This document shows positions 36,345-48,904 of a stretch of 64,000 nucleotides of DNA, in pieces. The position numbers were made by a program, and so were the translations under genes. The DNA is from Cinclus cinclus. Taxonomy: Eukaryota; Chordata; Aves; Passeriformes; Cinclidae. The stretch is from assembly GCF_963662255.1 (NCBI RefSeq), contig NC_085055.1, forward strand, positions 2,852,602-2,916,601, read 5' to 3'. Position 1 is the stretch's first letter. Every line of letters begins with the position of its first letter. Below the pieces are notes generated by a model. The model was not told where the DNA came from and made no database searches. It saw only the letters and a list, made by a program, of their open reading frames with translations.

Positions 36345-36690
36345 ATCCCATAGAATCCTTAAGGTTGGAAAAGATCGTCAAGTTCAACCATTGACCAAAT
36401 ATCATCAGACCCACAAAAAAATTTGAGTTTAAGTCTACTTTTTGAACCCTTCCATGGATGGCGAATCCGCCACTTTCCTGGGGACCCTGTTACAATGCTT
36501 AACCACTCTTTCAGTAAATAATTTTTTTCTTAATATCCACCTGCACCTTCCCTGGTGTAACTTGAGGCCATTTCCCCTTCTCCTGTCCCTTGTTCCCTGG
36601 GAGAAAAGCCTGACCCCCACTTGGCCACAGCCTCCTGTCAGGCTGAGAGCAAGGAGATCATCAATGAGCCTCCTTTTCACCAGAAAAAAA
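36345..36690 (-). mobile_element. CR1 LINE 3' region
   Basis: The plus strand has 'CATAGAATCCTTAAGGTTGG', then 'CTTCCATGGATGGCGA', 'CTTGAGGCCATTTCCCCTTC' and 'GAGCCTCCTTTTCACCAG'. This is the reverse complement of the CR1 tail over about 345 bases. The plus-strand frame at 36442-36921 overlaps it and is not a gene. Confidence 0.88.
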
Positions 36691-38839
36691 GTCCAGATGT
36701 CTCTGGAATTCCAAGGATGGCATCTCAAATGGAGGGTGAGACTTGACCCTGTTAGCCTAGATATTTGGGCTCGTTCTGCCCCGTTTAGGAACCACATTGT
36801 GGGATTGGTTTTTTTTGTAATTATAAGTAGTGAGGGACCTGCTCTCACTTCTCATCAGAAGAGGTCACCTCCAGGAGATCCTTTGGCACATCCCTGGGGT
36901 CCAGGTTTGTTTTTGGAATGAGAGGTTTGATGGCACCAATGGCAGTGGGAGAATCAATCCCAGGTGTGTGGGAATCTGAGAGAGGGGCTCAGGGAAGGAG
37001 CAGAGCCAGGTCTGGCGTTTGCACAGATCTCGGTGTGCGTGATGGCCACTTAGCAAATAAATGAGTGTCCTGCCTTCCCGTGGGATATGGAAAATGGAAC
37101 GTGGAAAATGGAATCACCACAAAGTACTCACAGTTGACCCTCTGACAGCTGGAGTCCTCTCAAATGTTGGGGTAATTAAAAATAATTTTATATCAAAAGT
37201 TGTGTTGAGGGGTGGGCTCCGGTTTGCTGCTCTGCCTGGAGTGACAATAAAGGATTTTAGCACAAACCAATTTATAAAAAAAAAAAAAATTTGATTTTCA
37301 ATTTTTCAGGCGTTTTCTCAGAAAAACGAACCCCATTTTTTACCGACTGTTTATCCTATTGGTAGGGGAGGGCTCTTAAATACAGATCCCAAACTCCCGG
37401 TCTTGTCAGGGATCCCAGTTTGACGACAAACTGTGGGAAAGCACCACTAGAGGTCACTCAACATTAATCGTTACCTAATTAGCACATTCTGACCCTACAT
37501 TTTAGGTCATTCTACCACTTTCATATTTAAAGCATTGTCAGCTTCGACTCTTCAGCTAATTCTGCCAAAACTCAGAAAAGCTGGAGACAGAAAATTTTCC
37601 TTCAGCTCTTCCCTCATATGACTCTTCCCAAGGCTCCCAAATCAGCTTTGCCATAGACTCTGCAGGCAGCAAATCATCCTTTCTTCAGCTTTGAGCCTAA
37701 TAAAGCTGGCAGTGATGGACCTCTGGAAGTGCTGGGTTTAGAGGCACTCAGCCCTGGCTGTGTAATCTCAAATAGCTGCTCACCTATTTCGAAAATTAAA
37801 CCAAAATGAATTTTATAAGTGAAGGAAATATGTGGAAAAAAAATGTCTTCAATGTTTTCAGGTCCTTCCCCAACCATGTTGTAGCCCTGTACCTCTTCAA
37901 CCACTGATAAACAGTATAAAAAAAAAAAATAAAAAATTAGATCTTTGTAACAACTGATTAACTAAAAAAGAGGTAAAACTAAGTTTAAATTTGATTAATG
38001 AGTATCTGCTGAAATATCTCTGCATGTGTTTAATCAAAAGCAGATGTTCTGTTTGCAGGGATTTTTCCATGATCTTGGAAAACAGTGGTAGCAATTTGTT
38101 TGCCCGACACAACAGGGAGAGGGAGAGCTAATTAGTGAGTTCTACAAGGTTAAGATCACCCACTGCTGGTGCCATGCCCATATCCCCCGGTGGATGCTGT
38201 CAAACACACTCGAGCCACCGAATCCTCCCATCCCTCAGCTGATAATTGTGTTCCACCAAAGTCAGACTTTCACTTCAAACCCAGCCCAGTGCAGTCAGCC
38301 TTTGGACAGCCAAGTTCTCCTAAAGGGTTCTCTATCCAAAATGACCAATTCTTATTTAATTTCTCTTTCGGGATTGCTGCTCATCCTCTCCTCCTCTTCC
38401 CCCCCTTCTACTCAGCTGAATTGGCAAAGGCTGGATTAGCCACTTTATCCTTATGTATGAACATGACAACTGTGAAGAATATTGCAGTTTCCTGAAAAAT
38501 CATTCAGAGTTACCTGAAAAATCATTTAGTAACCTCTCAAGACCAGCACATGTGCAGCTGGAGGAGAAAACATTAACCACCATCAGCCATCACCACTGTG
38601 AGTGAGAAATTTATCAGAAGCTCTGGTTTTCTAACTCCTACATCAAGGTGATAAATAAATAGCTTATCAGCATCTGAAAAGTCACATGGCTTCTCTCTCC
38701 ACTTTGTAGAGAGATTAATCTTGCAGAGGCATAAAGCAGAATTAGCCAAAAAATAGCAAGCTCATAGTCTGGACTAATAGAATTTAGATTTCATTATAAC
38801 TTCTTTAAACAGTGAACCATCCTCTAAGCTTCTACCCGA
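36691..38839. other. Unique sequence with a possible decayed LTR near 37.2 kb
   Basis: No gene. The 37050-37430 part carries an AATAAA followed by GATTTTAGC and, further on, an 18-base inverted repeat (37416-37433), which loosely resembles LTR ends. A second copy is lacking, so it is not called as an element. A short 22-base-period duplication with the core CCTGAAAAATCATT lies at 38491-38526. Confidence 0.45.
37416..37433. repeat. Inverted repeat with 7-bp arms
   Basis: CAGTTTG, then ACGA, then CAAACTG: a perfect hairpin with a four-base loop. It lies in CpG-bearing sequence different from its neighbours. Confidence 0.85.
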
Positions 38840-39110
38840 GAAGCTTGTAGGGCCTGTTGTGATAGACAAAAGGTGATGATTTTAAACTAGAAGAAGGTAG
38901 ATTCAAATTAGATTTAGGAAAGAGGAGGGTGGTAAAATTCAGGCACAGGCTGTCCAAAGAGGGGGCAGATACCTCACCCCTGGAAATATTCAAGGTGAGG
39001 CTGGATGGGGCTTGGAACACCCTGGCATAGTTGAAGATGTCTCGTGGCAGGGGGTGGCACTGGGTGACCTTGAAAGGTCCCTTCCAACCCAAATCATCCT
39101 ACTATTCCAT
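38840..39110 (+). mobile_element. CR1 LINE 3' end fragment
   Basis: It has the plus-strand CR1 tail order: 'GATTTTAAACTAGAAGAAGG', 'TAGATTTAGGAAAGAG', 'GGTGAGGCTGGATGGGGCTT', 'GGCACTGGGTGACCTTGAAA' and 'GGTCCCTTCCAACCCAAATC'. It ends in an ATTCCATT-like terminus. This is a well-preserved tail of about 270 bases. Confidence 0.93.
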
Positions 39111-41669
39111 TATTGGATTTCAAGGTCTTCCATGATTTGTGTGTCCTGCAGGCATCACCGTTCTAATGTTGATGGAATTCCTGTCTGGCATCATTCAATC
39201 ACATCTGCCTGTTTATCACTTTGATCTCTGTGACCCTGTGCTCCCTCTGAGGAAGAAGATCCTCGTTGGACACGTGCCCTTTCCTTAGTTCCTGCTGCAC
39301 CTACCAAGATTCAAATTGTGTCTGAATTTAAAGTCTCCATGTCAACCCTGCAATTTCTGTGTTTTAAAAAGGGCTGGATAAAGAAGATTAAGGACTGTTT
39401 AACAGAAACCCAGCTGAAAAGACAAGTTTATCCAAGCTTCTTCTATGGAAGATCTCTGCTGCTGGAGATCTTACTCCAGATGGGTCAAAGAGCCATTCAA
39501 TAAATTCACTTTCTCAGAAATATTTGCTGAACTGTCATCATGCAACAAAACTTGATTTTTAAAGCCAAAACTCTAATCCTGAAATGGAGAAATTGAGGAA
39601 CAGGTTTGCTGCTATTTTTTTTTTTTCCCAAAAATATTGGGTCTAATTAAGGAAAAAGGCCCTCACTGGTGAAAAGTTAATGCAAAAGGCCAATGGCTGA
39701 AGAGTCTCAGTGGAGAAAATAAAAATCAAGAGGGTTTATTCAGACAAACTGTCACTCCTTTTCAAGGGAAATTACAGATTTTTGACATACAAATTGCTGC
39801 ACAACTCCAGAAGTCTTGAATTCCAACTCCCTGAAGGGATCAGTTGCTCCAGCTGGGTCACCACAGGGTGATTTTTGCCAGTTCTGCTCTTGTTCCCTGA
39901 TAAATCTGTTTTTCCTGTCCATTGTTATACCAGCCCCTATTCTAAAATATTCTCAGTTTGAACAAATACCCTCCTGTTCCTTTCCTCTTCAGCTCCCCAA
40001 AAAGATCATTAGCAGCACAGAAAAGTTCCTTGCAAGATTTCTGCCCAGCTAACACAACCATTTGCAGACTTCTCCTTCCTCCCCCACAAACCTGCTTTAT
40101 ATTCTTATCCTTTATATATATAAAAAAGCTCATTTCCAAATTACGACACCTAAATCCCAGTCACATGAGGCTCCTCTCAATCCCCTACACAGTTTTAACA
40201 GAAATATTAGAAAATAAGGAAAAAACAAACTTTTTTTTTTCTGGTTGAAAACATGCACAGATGTTCTTTACCCAATATATGGATTAGAAAATGCAGTTGT
40301 CAGCGACACACTTTTTAATCAGACTTTTAAAATCAGAAGAATAAGTGTAGTTTTCCCAATCAGTGTTAAAATCTTCATCTAGGATAGAATCACTTCATAC
40401 ACATAGTGGGGTTTGGGGGCTTTGATTTTTGCAATAACCCAATAAAAGCTCAAAATTAGCACTTAAAATGAAGGGAATCAACCAATTCTGATGTATTAGT
40501 GAAATTATAAACCACAACTCACTGTGGGCATTATAATTGAGTGCATGGAGAGAATGAGCATCTGAACTCATCTGCCATAAGTTTTTTATTTCAAACTAAT
40601 CCATAAACTGCTTTTTCAATTCTCTAAAAGCATATAAAATACCAACAATTCTTTTAGAGTGTCCCCATCAATCCAATCAAAAAAATCATAGGTTGCAAGT
40701 GACAACCCGTGGCTGTGATACTAAAAATATCCTGGTTATCAATCTAAAACTGGTTTTGCAATGATGTTGGCCAGGATATTTTGCCTCATTACTTCCTGGT
40801 TCTCATTCTGGTGTTTATTGTCCTGTCATCTTATTTTCATATCATTTGGCCTCCATCTTCCACAGCAATTAAAAATGGCATTTCTTTAACCCTGGTTTTG
40901 ATGTTTTTTCTGGTGCTTTCCACACACTGCCATCGCTGGATCAGAATTTATTGTCACCACCAGTCTCTGTGCAGTGACCTCTCCCATTAAAAGCATCTTT
41001 AAACGCTTGATTTACTTCATTTTTTGCTTTGGTTATTTTACCATGGTGGGATAGGTGGCTCCATACACAAACTTTGGCACACACAGTCACCAACTCAGCA
41101 AAGAGACCCTGGAAATGCCTGATTTCTGCATGTGGATTCCTTTTGTCACTGGACATGGTAAATCCTGGAATTGCTGCAGCTTGGAAACTGTCCCAGACAA
41201 GGCACACAAGGGAGACTGGGAATCACACATTGGACTCAAACTCTCTACATTCAGTGGCAAAATCTTGGCTATGGGAAGAAAAGAGGGGCTCAGCCAATAT
41301 TATCTGGTAATGTGAAGATAACCACAGCTAAAAAGGGTTTCATGTGTCCAGAAAAGGAGCTGTTAGACTGGATTATACTGGATTGGGACAGCAAGGATTA
41401 GTGGTGAGGAGGCCTCACAGGGAATTCATTATAATCTACAGTAGATGTTATGAAGTGCTGCTCTCATTCATCCCAAGACCTTCTCCAAGAGCTATGCGTA
41501 TTTGGGGTAATTTGGATTGGCCTTGGACATATTTGGGGCCCCAAAGCTGGAGTTCTGAAGCCCACGGAGAAGTTATCAGGAATTCAGCACATGCTGTGTG
41601 AGGGTCACCAGTGGCTTTACCTCTCTTAGAGGAGCAACCTCTAAAAGTGCTTTCACTGGCAAAGCATTT
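39111..41669. other. Unique AT-rich sequence, no gene
   Basis: No gene or recognised transposon. It contains T runs near 39616 and 40231 and a short TA tract at about 40114-40122. Confidence 0.55.
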
Positions 41670-41925
41670 CCACCCAGCAACATTCCCACGAGGAGGTACT
41701 TTTTCCTTTCACCTGGGAAAGGTTCTTTCCCCAGAGGGTGCTGGGCACTGCCCAGGCTCCCCAGGGAATGGGCACAGCCCCGAGGCTGCCAGAGCTCCTG
41801 AGGGTTTGGATAACGCTCCCAGGGATGCACAGGGTGGGATTGTTGGGATGTCTGTGCAGGGCCAGGAGCTGGACTGGATGATCCCTGTGGGGCCTTTCCA
41901 ACTCAGGATATTCCATGATTCCATG
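41670..41925 (+). mobile_element. CR1 LINE 3' end fragment
   Basis: The plus strand reads 'GGGCACTGCCCAGGCTCCCC', 'GGCCAGGAGCTGGACTGGAT', 'GATCCCTGTGGGGCCTTTCC' and a double ATTCCATG terminus, the CR1 3' repeat. It is a close relative of the inverted copy at 23170-23400. The 5' limit is approximate. Confidence 0.93.
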
Positions 41926-42773
41926 ATCTTTGAATGGAAGTGCTGGGAGGCACAGAGAGGTTAAGCTGCTCTACCTGCAGGTCTGCCACAGAGATGCTCT
42001 TTCCCTTTCTCATGTTTTTTGCCAGTTGTCTTGAACATCGGCCCAGCTCTGTCTCCCAGCCTGGAGGTCTGAAATGAAATGACAATCTGCTCCTCTCCTG
42101 GCTAATTGGAACTCGAGCAGAGATATTTCACCAGAGAATAATGACGAGCTGCTTTCCCTGCATCCCTCTTTGTCTCCATTTTTATTTTTATAGTGTCTCA
42201 TCTGCTCTGCTGAGCTGCCAGTCACCTCCTGGGGACACTGTCCCTCACTGAGAACTCCTGGGACTGTCTGACTGTCCCCCAGCTGTTTTCAGCTCCCGAG
42301 GCTGGGATTTCTATCTGGAAGCTGGACCTGTGGACACTGTGACTGCTCAGAAAGTGCCTTCCAGTTCTGGATTCCACCCCCTCCCCCGGCAGCTGGATCT
42401 GAGCTCGGAGGAGCTCCCTGCTAACGAGGGAGCTCCATTCTCTGATCCTCTCCTTGCTTGGCTCTGGTGGCTGAATTGCCTCTGGCTCACCTCAATCAGT
42501 TCCATTTATTCCAGGGTTTTGAGTAGCTGCATATGAAAGCCTCGCTGATGGAGATATCACATGGCTTTGCTTTGCCTACAGACAATGATTTCATCTTAAT
42601 AAAGTCAGATTTTGGCTCTGCCTGCTGCACTGTCGAGTGAGCTCTTCTACAAGCCCCACAATGCAGCAGCTTTGTGAGGGGAAAAAAAGCCAAAGAACAA
42701 CAGACAGAATAATTTATTTTTTCTCCCAATAATCCTGAAAATGCACCATGACTGACAAGTGGGAGCAAGGAGG
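41926..42773. other. Unique sequence, no gene
   Basis: Moderately GC-rich unique sequence lies between the CR1 copy and the first member of a direct-repeat pair. Nothing else is seen. Confidence 0.5.
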
Positions 42774-42908
42774 ATTTGAAGCACTTGAATTTCTTTTTCC
42801 AATGTATTTTATATTGAAATTGTGGGTGCCACTGTCACTGCAGGAAGAGTTATGAGAGCATTTAAAGGGTTAAGACCTTTATATGCCTGAGGACACTTTA
42901 AAGCCCTG
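42774..42908. repeat. Unnamed dispersed or duplicated sequence, copy 1
   Basis: About 135 bases, from TTTGAAGCACTTG to CTGAGGACACTTTAAAGCCC. It is repeated in the same orientation at 43545-43679. Shared blocks include GTTATGAGAGCAT, AAAGGGTTAAGACCTT and ATGCCTGAGGACACTT. Identity is roughly 80-85% by eye. It is not CR1. Confidence 0.85.
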
Positions 42909-43544
42909 GTTTTCTGTACTGCTCTGTCCTATCAGGTTTCTTTCTCCCTCTGGTCAAAATAGTAACTTATATAATTGCCTAATTCATATGAATTGCAAGG
43001 CAACAAATGAAAATAAAAAGCTCCTCGGAAACAGCAGCATAACACAAAAAGGCACATAAATCAAATAAGCACCTCCAACACCTGAAGTGACAAGTAGCCA
43101 CATCGAATTCCTGCGCTGCAAACTGCTCAGCCCACGAAACAGAGCAAAAAATGAAGAGCACAAGGCACAAACGTTCCAGTCAGGCTCTTTGGGAGCCTGT
43201 GCGTGCCACTGGCAGGGGCTGCTTTGCATTAGTGCCCCTCAATTCTTTGACTGATTTGTTCCTTGGGTGTAACAGCAGCCCACAGGTTGTACCTGCACGG
43301 GTGAATCGAGTGTGACACAAAGCCAGAGCATTGTAGTGCGTTGCTTCTTGTCCTAATAAATATTTCAGCTTAAACCTAAGTGCTCGTTCCGCAGCACCCG
43401 ATCCTTCTCTGCTGCAAGAGGCACAAAGAGCAACTGGAAAATTGCTGCTTGTAATGGAAAAATTAAAAAATAATAAAAAAAAAAAAGTCGGTAAGCTTGT
43501 GGTAATGCATCACATATTTTAAATTGAATTTTGTGACTTATGAG
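42909..43544. other. Unique spacer between the direct repeats
   Basis: About 636 bases. It has an A-rich patch near 43466-43486. No frame with recognisable features is present. If the flanking repeats were LTRs this would be the internal part of a very short non-autonomous element, but no primer-binding site or polypurine tract was recognised. Confidence 0.4.
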
Positions 43545-43679
43545 GGTTTGAAGCACTTGGGTTTCTTCTTTCAGGGTATTTGATATTGAAACTGTGGATG
43601 CCGCTGTGACTGTGGGAAGGGTTATGAGAGCATTAAAGGGTTAAGACCTTCACATGCCTGAGGACACTTATAAACCCTA
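43545..43679. repeat. Unnamed dispersed or duplicated sequence, copy 2
   Basis: Direct copy of 42774-42908, 771 bases downstream. Differences are spread along the length and include small indels, so the duplication is not recent. Confidence 0.85.
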
Positions 43680-46086
43680 AAATTCCACCTAAACACTAAA
43701 TCCCTAAAATTCCACTGTTGGGGTTTTTTTTCCCTTTGTTTTTATTTCTAACAGCCAGCCCTGTCCCTCTACATAGGTCAGCCCTGAGTGGGCCACAATT
43801 CAACACTCTTTCCTTCATGATTTTTTTTTCTAGGAAGAAGAAGAAAAATCTCTCATCCACTCAAACCTGGAGCATCCTTCTCCTGTCTTCTCTTTTTTAG
43901 TATCAAGCAAAAGATCTACCCACCTCCCATCCCAGTGATACCTGAGAACAAAATATCCTGGCTCCAAACAGCATTCCCCAAGCTCGCAGGCAGCTCCAGG
44001 ATTCTGGGATAAGCAATCCCAGCTTCACCAGGAACTCTGAAAATAATATTTGTACAGCTCCCAGGACAAACAAACACGGGCAGGAAGCATTTACAAACCC
44101 AGGCTGTGTTAATTGCTTCTGGGAGTGTCTGCAGATGACTCTACCTGAAAATGTTGGAGGGTTTTGATGAAAACTCATAGATTGTGGCACACAGACAACA
44201 AGGCAAACATTTCCTTCATTTCCTCACTGGATTTTGAAATTAAAAAGGAAAAGAGCCACGTCTGTGCTCAGGAGTCCATTTCCAAGCTGCCCATCCAGCC
44301 CTGTTGGCTTCCATGGCTGGACAGTATGGATTGAGTAGGTCCTGAATTTGGGATTTACTTCTAAAACCTCAAGTGCTGCACCTCATGGGGTATTTATTGC
44401 TTGGAAATCGGGAATTTGTGGGGAAAAAATGGGGAGGGAGGAGGATTAAATCAGTATTTCCTTCTAGGATCACTCTCCATCCTCAACTCCCCAATGAGAT
44501 TTGGCTTGTGGGGATATTTTCCTCTGAGTTATGGTAAAGCCTGTGGTGTAAAAGTTGTTTGACTTTCTGGGAATATTCCTTCTATCAGAAGAGCCTCTCA
44601 GTCAGAGTATAAAATTCCAAAATAGGGTTTTATGTGGCAATATCTTTACTGATTAAAAAAAAAGGAGCAAAATAAAGTAAAGCAATGACTTTCCACTGGT
44701 TTTACTCATATTTATTTTATGTGCCAGGAGATTTTCACTGTTTCAGTGGGAACTGGAGTTATCTTCAGCCTCACTACAAGTTTTACTTCTATTATTGTGA
44801 AATACCCAGTTATTTTTCTCAATTGGCAAAAGCAAATTAACAAATGTAAATACACTTACTTATTTCTGGATGCTGGTTTGGAGTTAGCTCGGAGGAAGCT
44901 GGAAAATGTTGCTATCAAGATTCTGTGGAGAAACAAAAAATTAAAAATCATAGTTTTGTGGTTTTTGATTTATGAATCCATTCTGTTTCATTGTAAGTTA
45001 GGAAGGAATTTTTACTGGAATCCTAGAAATAAAATGGGAACAAGATGGAAAGGAGTCAAAGTGACTCTTTGGGCACTGTGATCTTTATTTTGGGTAATAA
45101 ATTTGTGCAGACTGGAAGAAGGCAATGAAGCATGGCTTGGAAACATATTCCCCAGAAATGTGTATTCTAAATAAATGTCAATTCCTTTTAGCAGAATCCA
45201 CAGCTGACTTTCTAAATATCTTTGTCACTGTTCCCATTAGGCTTTATTTCACTAATTTAAGTTCACCCTGAGAATTTTCCCTTCATTTTTGGTGGGGATT
45301 ACGTAAAATCTTGTCAATATGTATTTTGTATACACTGGGTTTCATCCTGGGATGTTTGGGGCTGTGATTTGTGAGACAAATTAGAAAAGATTCTGATCCA
45401 GCCTCAATCCATGTAGAAATCTCTGTTTTCTTGCATCCAAACCCAGGACTCGCAATGTGGAATTTCATGAGTAAATGCTGGGTTGAATTTGTTGAATCCA
45501 CGAAGTGGATTTTTTCCACTGAAGGATTTCATTGTGGAGGGTGATTTAAGGGCTTTGAATGTTGTTCTCACCCTCGGTGTTATGAAATTCATCTATCCAT
45601 GCTCCCAAAACCCCTTCCAGCTGTTTCAAAAGAGCATTTATTAACATCTGCAGCAAGGTTGATTTTGCTCCATGGGAGATATCAGGAGAAATCCCATGGA
45701 ATCACTCAGAACGTGTGTGGATCTCAGCACTGGAGCTGAATTTTTAGGAGAAACCGTAAAAAATGCTGGTAGCACAAATTTTCTTCCTCATTCCTCACGT
45801 TTCTCCATCTGAAGGAATGAAAATAAATATAAAAGGGCTCAGCAGTGAGCTTGTGCCTGACACAGTTTGGATGTGGGTTAAGAAGACAAAAAACAAAAAA
45901 ATAAAAAAGCCAAAATAATTGTTATGCCTCACAACACACCCTGAGAGTCAACAGCCCGTGAGGAAGTAATTTATGTCAACATATCAACACTGCAAATCAT
46001 CAACGTCCTCTTTAAGAAAAAACATTATTCCTTCTAAATTTCCATCAGATGGGAATGACTGATCCCCAAGAAAATGCAAAAGGACC

Positions 46087-46410
46087 TTGAAACGAAAGGC
46101 TGCTGCAGTGGCTTGCGGGGACGCGCTCCTCCCAAGTTTCCAGCACAATTATATGCTTATTACTTCGGAAGAGTTCGAAAACAAGCAAGCTGCAGCTTTT
46201 AATGAAGCTTTCATAGCAGTGAGAACTATGAAAAAGCATTTAAAGCAGCTCATCTCCTCCTCTATTCAGGCTCTCTTTCATTTCCAGAGGCAGTTGCGAG
46301 GAGAAATTGGATGCCATCCAGTTTGGGTTTATAAGGAAGCAGAAAAGGAGATAATGGCGGAAGTTTGTGCTTTCTTCCCCCATGTAAATTTGATCATCTT
46401 CAACGTTTGA
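46087..46410 (+). other. CpG-bearing unique segment with an unrecognised 107-codon frame
   Basis: In an AT-rich, CpG-poor neighbourhood this segment has at least seven CpGs (for example GGGACGCGC, TTCGGAA, TTCGAAA, TGGCGGAA). The frame starts at ATG and ends at TGA. Its conceptual product is alanine- and lysine-rich in the first half with a plausible amphipathic stretch, but I recognise no family. It could be a conserved non-coding element, an unannotated exon or chance. Confidence 0.2.
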
Positions 46411-48639
46411 TCAGATTTTGAGGAACACAAGACAAAAAAAACAGCCAGCAGATATTTCCAATCATGCATTTTAAAAACCTCACAAGAGCTTTGCAGAGCC
46501 TCCCTGTATCCAGAGCTGCTTCAGACTTTTCTTTTTTATTATTTTGGTGGAAGACGTAGAACACAACCAGTCACTTAGCCCTGGTATCTGATTCTAAAAT
46601 CCTGACTCAGAGCATCTCCAAATTCTGCTTACAATGCACAGACATACATCCAGCCCTTTGTACTGTCAGGCTGCCTCCCTAACAAGCCAGAAATATGTAT
46701 GTGAGTGGAGAAGACATTCCAGGATCAGAGGAACAGTCACTTAACAATATGTCATGGACACCGATCCCTTTGTCAGCCCAAAAAAGCTAAATGTGACCCT
46801 AAAGGAGTTATCTTTTATTATGGGGGATGTAATTTTCTTGCCCTTTTATGGTGTTTTTTTATTACCGGCATTATTTACAATTCCCTAATTAGAGAAGATA
46901 ACATTGGTAAGCTGGTTTTTCCTCTTCAGTTTGGGTGCACACAGGTGTATTTGTGCAATAAGCTGGAATAATATTGCTTTTCCTTTCTGCTTTTCTGTAC
47001 AGAGTTCAGTGGGCTACGATATTCTTCTCTGAGTCTGCTCTAATGCTGTGATCTCACATGTGCACTGGAAAAGATGAGGCTGAGCAGTGTGTTCATTTGT
47101 TTTTTCAATTTAAAAGAGCTCATTTGAAACTTTGCAACCAAAGCTTGTTTCAGTTTTTCTTTTCCTAAAAGCCCACAAGACCCTTTCGGTGAAAATTTAA
47201 CACGTGTTGGCATTGCAAAATTGTCCGAATTCAAGCACCTGAGTACAGGTTCTCACCTGCCCATTGGTGCTCCTGGCTTTGTGTGCCAACATGGACACAA
47301 ATCCTCAGTGTGGGAAATATAAAACCACTGCTTTGTAGGTGCCTAAAACTTGACCAGGGGAATTTACAAAGGATATTGTTTTTGCTTTGTCTGTTTGTTT
47401 TCATATGAATTGCTGTCCACTGCAGAGTATAAAGCCTGAATTTGACAAGAGCAAAATATGGGATATTTCTGGGCTCCCAATAAGTTTCTGGACAATTGTG
47501 AAGAAACCTCATCACACAGCAAGGTATTGACACCAGAGAGTACAAAATCTTCTATTTCCAGACCTTGGAGAATCACAGCTCTCTGGCATTTCGAGGGAAG
47601 TTGTGAATCAATTCCATGCTCAGGATTTCACTTGACAGCCCTAAATGTCAGCTGTGGGAAGTGATTCCTGTGTTTGTTTGTTTGTTTTTCTGTCCATATT
47701 TCACTGCCCAGAAACCAATGAGGGGATTTTACAGCAGGGCTGGGGAAGTTCTCCAACTACAACCCAGCTGTAAAACACACAGTAGAGTTTTCTCCTTTTT
47801 ACTTCCTGGCAGTGAGTTTTGGTCCCGTCAGTTAAACCTACCTCAGAGAAGGAGAAAGAAAGAGAGAAATGACTACTCAGTGAATCTCAGAAGAATTATG
47901 GAGTTGTTCAGCCCCAGAAGGATTTTAGGCAGTTTTATATTGCCCAGCTCAGCTCACATTTATTTTGTCTGTCTCAGTGTCTGAGCTATGTGCTGGGTAG
48001 AGAAAACTTCCTCTGCTGACTGATGGATCTGAGCAATCTGGTGTGGATCTGGCTGTATGAAACAGAAAAGAGAATTCTTAGCTGCAGAGAAGGCCAGTAT
48101 CTGCATTTTTTTACATATTCATTTTATTATTATATAAAACATTGAACGCAAGCAAGTACTAGAGAGTGTTAAAAATAGTTTGTACATAGAGAACAACCAA
48201 GAGTCAGTAAAGAATTAAGAATTTTTTAACAGCTAAATTCTTCCACATAAACTTAGTTATGCCCAACTGCTTGAACTCAGAGGAGGAATAACTGCAGCAA
48301 TCTGGAAATTTGTGCTGCAAATGTAACTGTCTCCTAGATAAAAACATAAACATATCCTAAATCAGAGTAATTATCCAATTGTGCTGGGTTCTGACTACGT
48401 GAGGCACTCAAAGTCTCCCAAGAACCTGGAGGTACTCTGAGCAAAGTGTTCTGCCAGTGAAGATTTATCCAGTTTCACCTGATAAAATTTTTCATCTTGT
48501 TTTGAGCAGTGTAATTTGCCCTCCTCAGCACGTTGCCTTGCATTCATATATGTAGAGAAAAACCGGATTGATTATCTTCAGGCTTCCTGCCACTAAACTC
48601 AGCAAATTAGCTGCTCATGATTCCAGCAAATGACTGGGG

Positions 48640-48675
48640 TTTTTTGTCTTCTTTTTTTTTTTTTTCTTTTTTTTT
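48640..48675. repeat. Poly(T)-rich tract
   Basis: Nearly continuous T with a few C and G interruptions. No LINE end is recognised next to it. Confidence 0.9.
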
Positions 48676-48904
48676 CCTGGTGCTCCGGGAGAAATTGAAC
48701 TGCAAAGATTTGGCTGGGAAGCTGAGAACTCGTTCAGAAACTCCCCAAAGAAGAAAAAGCTGGAGAGCTGCTGTTCGAACTGATCAAGAGGTACAGGAAA
48801 AGATGGGATGGTTCTGGTGTCCCAGAGAATCCAAGGAAATCGAGCTCTGTTTCTCTTGGTGCCTTTTCTGCAGAGGGAGGTCGGGTTCTGTGTGTCACAT
48901 CCAG

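Larger units (their letters stand above)
43680..48904. other. Unique sequence, no supported gene
   Basis: No recognised transposon in 5.2 kb. Poly(T)-rich sequence lies at 48640-48675. Frames up to 122 codons are unrecognised. The segment at about 46.1-46.4 kb stands out by its CpGs. Confidence 0.5.

Noticed and set aside
36442..36921. 159-codon plus-strand frame
   Set aside because: It runs through antisense CR1 sequence.
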